This document shows, piece by piece, positions 5,639 through 6,639 of a DNA stretch of 6,639 bases; position 1 is the stretch's first letter, and the number at the start of each line of letters is the position of its first letter. The notes beneath the pieces were generated by a model. The model was not told the DNA's origin, ran no database searches, and saw nothing but the letters and a program-made list of their open reading frames with translations. Source of the DNA: an uncultured Bacteroidales bacterium (lineage in GTDB: Bacteria; Bacteroidota; Bacteroidia; Bacteroidales; Muribaculaceae); contig URZM01000116.1 of the NCBI GenBank assembly GCA_900552315.1, positions 1-6,639 of the forward strand, in the 5' to 3' direction. The position numbers and the translations under genes were made by a program.

Positions 5639-6022
5639 ATGAACCAAACCAATAAAACAGAAGAGCAATCAGCGCCTGCGCTGACGCAGGCCATAATAGA
5701 CGCGATACAGGACCGCAAGGGGCGTGGCATCACGCTCATCGACCTCACGGAGCTGGAGACGGCGAGTGCCCCCGAACTGGTGATATGCGAGGGGAACACG
5801 CCGACACAGGTGGCGGCCATAGCCGACTCGGTGCGCGAGCAGGTGCAGGCCAACACGGGCCAGAAGCCGTACAACTACGACGGATACCGGAACAGCACCT
5901 GGATAGTGATAGACTACGGGTCGGTGATGGTGCATGTCTTCGTGCCTGAGGCGAGAAATTTCTACGACATTGAACAATTGTGGTGCGACGGCGTTATTAC
6001 AAAGGTGGCGGACATCGACTGA
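5639..6022 (+). CDS. rsfS: Ribosomal silencing factor RsfS
   Basis: RsfS binds ribosomal protein uL14 on the large subunit and blocks subunit joining, lowering translation in starvation or stationary phase. The product is 127 aa from ATG 5639, slightly longer than average because of a polar N-terminal extension of about 12 residues (MNQTNKTEEQSA). Family features are the early helix (TQAIIDAIQDRKG, 16-28), IDLTELETASAPELVICEGNT (about 34-54), the helix TQVAAIADSVREQV, and the C-terminal core DYGSVMVHVFVPEARNFYDIEQLW (92-115). The last segment matches the D-G-V-V-H-V-F-P-E-R-Y-Y-LE-LW consensus. An in-frame TTG further upstream would add residues across the hairpin leader and is not credible. 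It is followed after 60 bp by ftsH, a gene order common in Bacteroidetes. Confidence 0.94.
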   Translation: MNQTNKTEEQSAPALTQAIIDAIQDRKGRGITLIDLTELETASAPELVICEGNTPTQVAAIADSVREQVQANTGQKPYNYDGYRNSTWIVIDYGSVMVHVFVPEARNFYDIEQLWCDGVITKVADID

Positions 6023-6027
6023 GGAGT

Positions 6028-6044
6028 CCTCGCGAGGTGCGAGG
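6028..6044 (+). other. Short hairpin/palindrome between rsfS and ftsH
   Basis: CCTCGC (6028-6033) pairs with GCGAGG (6039-6044) across a 5-nt loop. In addition, 6028-6037 (CCTCGCGAGG) is itself a perfect 10-bp palindrome. There is no T-tract, so it probably does not stop transcription into ftsH. It may affect mRNA processing or bind a dimeric protein. Confidence 0.35.
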
Positions 6045-6082
6045 CGCGGTGACGCCGGTATAATTAACCAACATCATTGTCT

Positions 6083-6639
6083 ATGCCAGGATTCAATCCC
6101 ATACCCAACAGAAACAACAACAGGCAATCGCGCAAGCCGAGGCTTAACATGCTTTGGCTTTACGTGCTTATATGCCTATCGCTCATAGCCCTTTACAAAT
6201 TTCAAGACAACTCGGTCGTAGAGAACGTGGGCATCGACAAGTTCACGGAATATGTGAAGATGGGCTATGTGGAGAAGGTGGTCATCAACCGCGAGAGCGC
6301 CAAGGTGACAGGCGTGCTGACCAAGCAAGGGGCAGATAAACTGAAGCTCAACGGGGGGCGCGCGGACATCGACGCCAAGATAGAGGCCCAGGCCACCACA
6401 GCCGAGAAATACGAGGAGACACTCGAGAAAATAAACACCCAGCTCGCGCAGGAAGACAAGGCCGGCTCGCTCGGGTTCTTCGCAGGTATCGACAAAGCGA
6501 AATTCCGCGAGCAAGTACGCCCCGGCGATACGATCCGCCTTGAGGCCAACATCACGCGCAATTCGAGCCGCATGTGCGTCGCGGAGGTCAAGGCCTATAA
6601 AGGCGATAAGCTCTGCGCTCAGGCGATCCAAAAGTACGT
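6083..6639 (+). CDS. ftsH: FtsH N-terminus, running into FabZ-like sequence; 3' truncated
   Basis: FtsH is the membrane-anchored, ATP-dependent zinc metalloprotease that degrades misfolded membrane proteins. Residues 1-22 are a polar, Asn/Arg-rich cytoplasmic leader (NRNNNRQSRKPR). Residues 23-39 are the first membrane helix (MLWLYVLICLSLIALYK). IDKFTEYVKMGYVEKVVINR (51-70) is typical of the start of the FtsH periplasmic domain. The start at ATG 6083 fits the 60-bp gap after rsfS. From about residue 125 onward (near 6455) the sequence no longer reads as FtsH: no second membrane helix, AAA module or HEXXH zinc site appears before the window ends. Instead GFFAGIDKAKFREQVRPGDT (131-150) and what follows match the C-terminal half of FabZ. 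The gene call is firm for the first 120 residues only; the rest is probably a join artefact. Confidence 0.8.
   Translation, partial: MPGFNPIPNRNNNRQSRKPRLNMLWLYVLICLSLIALYKFQDNSVVENVGIDKFTEYVKMGYVEKVVINRESAKVTGVLTKQGADKLKLNGGRADIDAKIEAQATTAEKYEETLEKINTQLAQEDKAGSLGFFAGIDKAKFREQVRPGDTIRLEANITRNSSRMCVAEVKAYKGDKLCAQAIQKY
6455..6639 (+). other. FabZ-like C-terminal fragment fused in frame to FtsH
   Basis: In the ftsH frame this segment encodes GSLGFFAGIDKAKF, REQVRPGDTIRLEANI and AYKGDKLCAQA. It lines up with the second half of 3-hydroxyacyl-ACP dehydratase FabZ (E. coli has YYFAGIDEARF, VVPGDQ, VDGKVVCEA). The FabZ catalytic His and Glu lie in the N-terminal half, which is absent, so this fragment cannot be an active dehydratase. 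All four isoleucines here use ATC, whereas the FtsH part uses ATA for five of eight. That weakly supports a different origin. The exact junction cannot be fixed, because the KAG segment fits either protein. Confidence 0.7.

Noticed and set aside
6058..6063. TATAAT just upstream of ftsH
   Set aside because: There is no -35 or -33 partner and no match to TAnnTTTG, so read-through from rsfS explains ftsH expression more simply.

Overview
The window reads as a chromosomal piece from a Bacteroidales bacterium, perhaps Muribaculaceae-like. The reasons are a PrmA with the Bacteroidetes-style NINRN motif, a DUF3127 gene directly before rsfS and ftsH, A-rich gene leaders without Shine-Dalgarno sequences, and promoter boxes of the TTTG / TAnnTTTG type. 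Family-level placement is inference. Codons in the conserved genes are fairly GC-rich but use ATA for isoleucine often.

Layout. Bases 1-189 are the tail of an unrecognised gene whose stop overlaps the prmA start (ATGA). prmA (186-1055) encodes the ribosomal protein L11 methyltransferase and ends at a strong intrinsic terminator (1095-1137). Next comes an AT-richer accessory island, about 1140-3715. It holds a short phage-like or truncated ORF (1543-1914), a terminator hairpin (1985-2024), an apparently gene-free stretch, and a Fic-domain AMP-transferase-like gene (2346-3647). Two near-identical 48-bp repeats (2274-2321 and 3666-3713), each containing a 12-bp hairpin, bracket the fic gene. An orphan secreted protein of 339 aa follows (3790-4809), then a GC-rich non-coding spacer with a compact palindrome (4810-5132).

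The right side is a conserved run. It has a promoter (5061-5092), a DUF3127 OB-fold-like protein with an SSB-like C-terminal tip (5133-5546), the ribosomal silencing factor rsfS (5639-6022), and the start of the membrane protease gene ftsH (from 6083). From about 6450 to the window end, the ftsH frame runs into sequence that reads as the C-terminal half of FabZ (3-hydroxyacyl-ACP dehydratase) rather than FtsH. The simplest explanation is a chimeric join near the end of an assembled contig; a real fusion or rearrangement is less likely.

Functionally, prmA and rsfS act on the ribosome and ftsH on membrane protein quality control. The Fic gene and the phage-like fragment look like accessory cargo inserted between housekeeping blocks. 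I see no tRNA, rRNA, CRISPR array or intact transposase.
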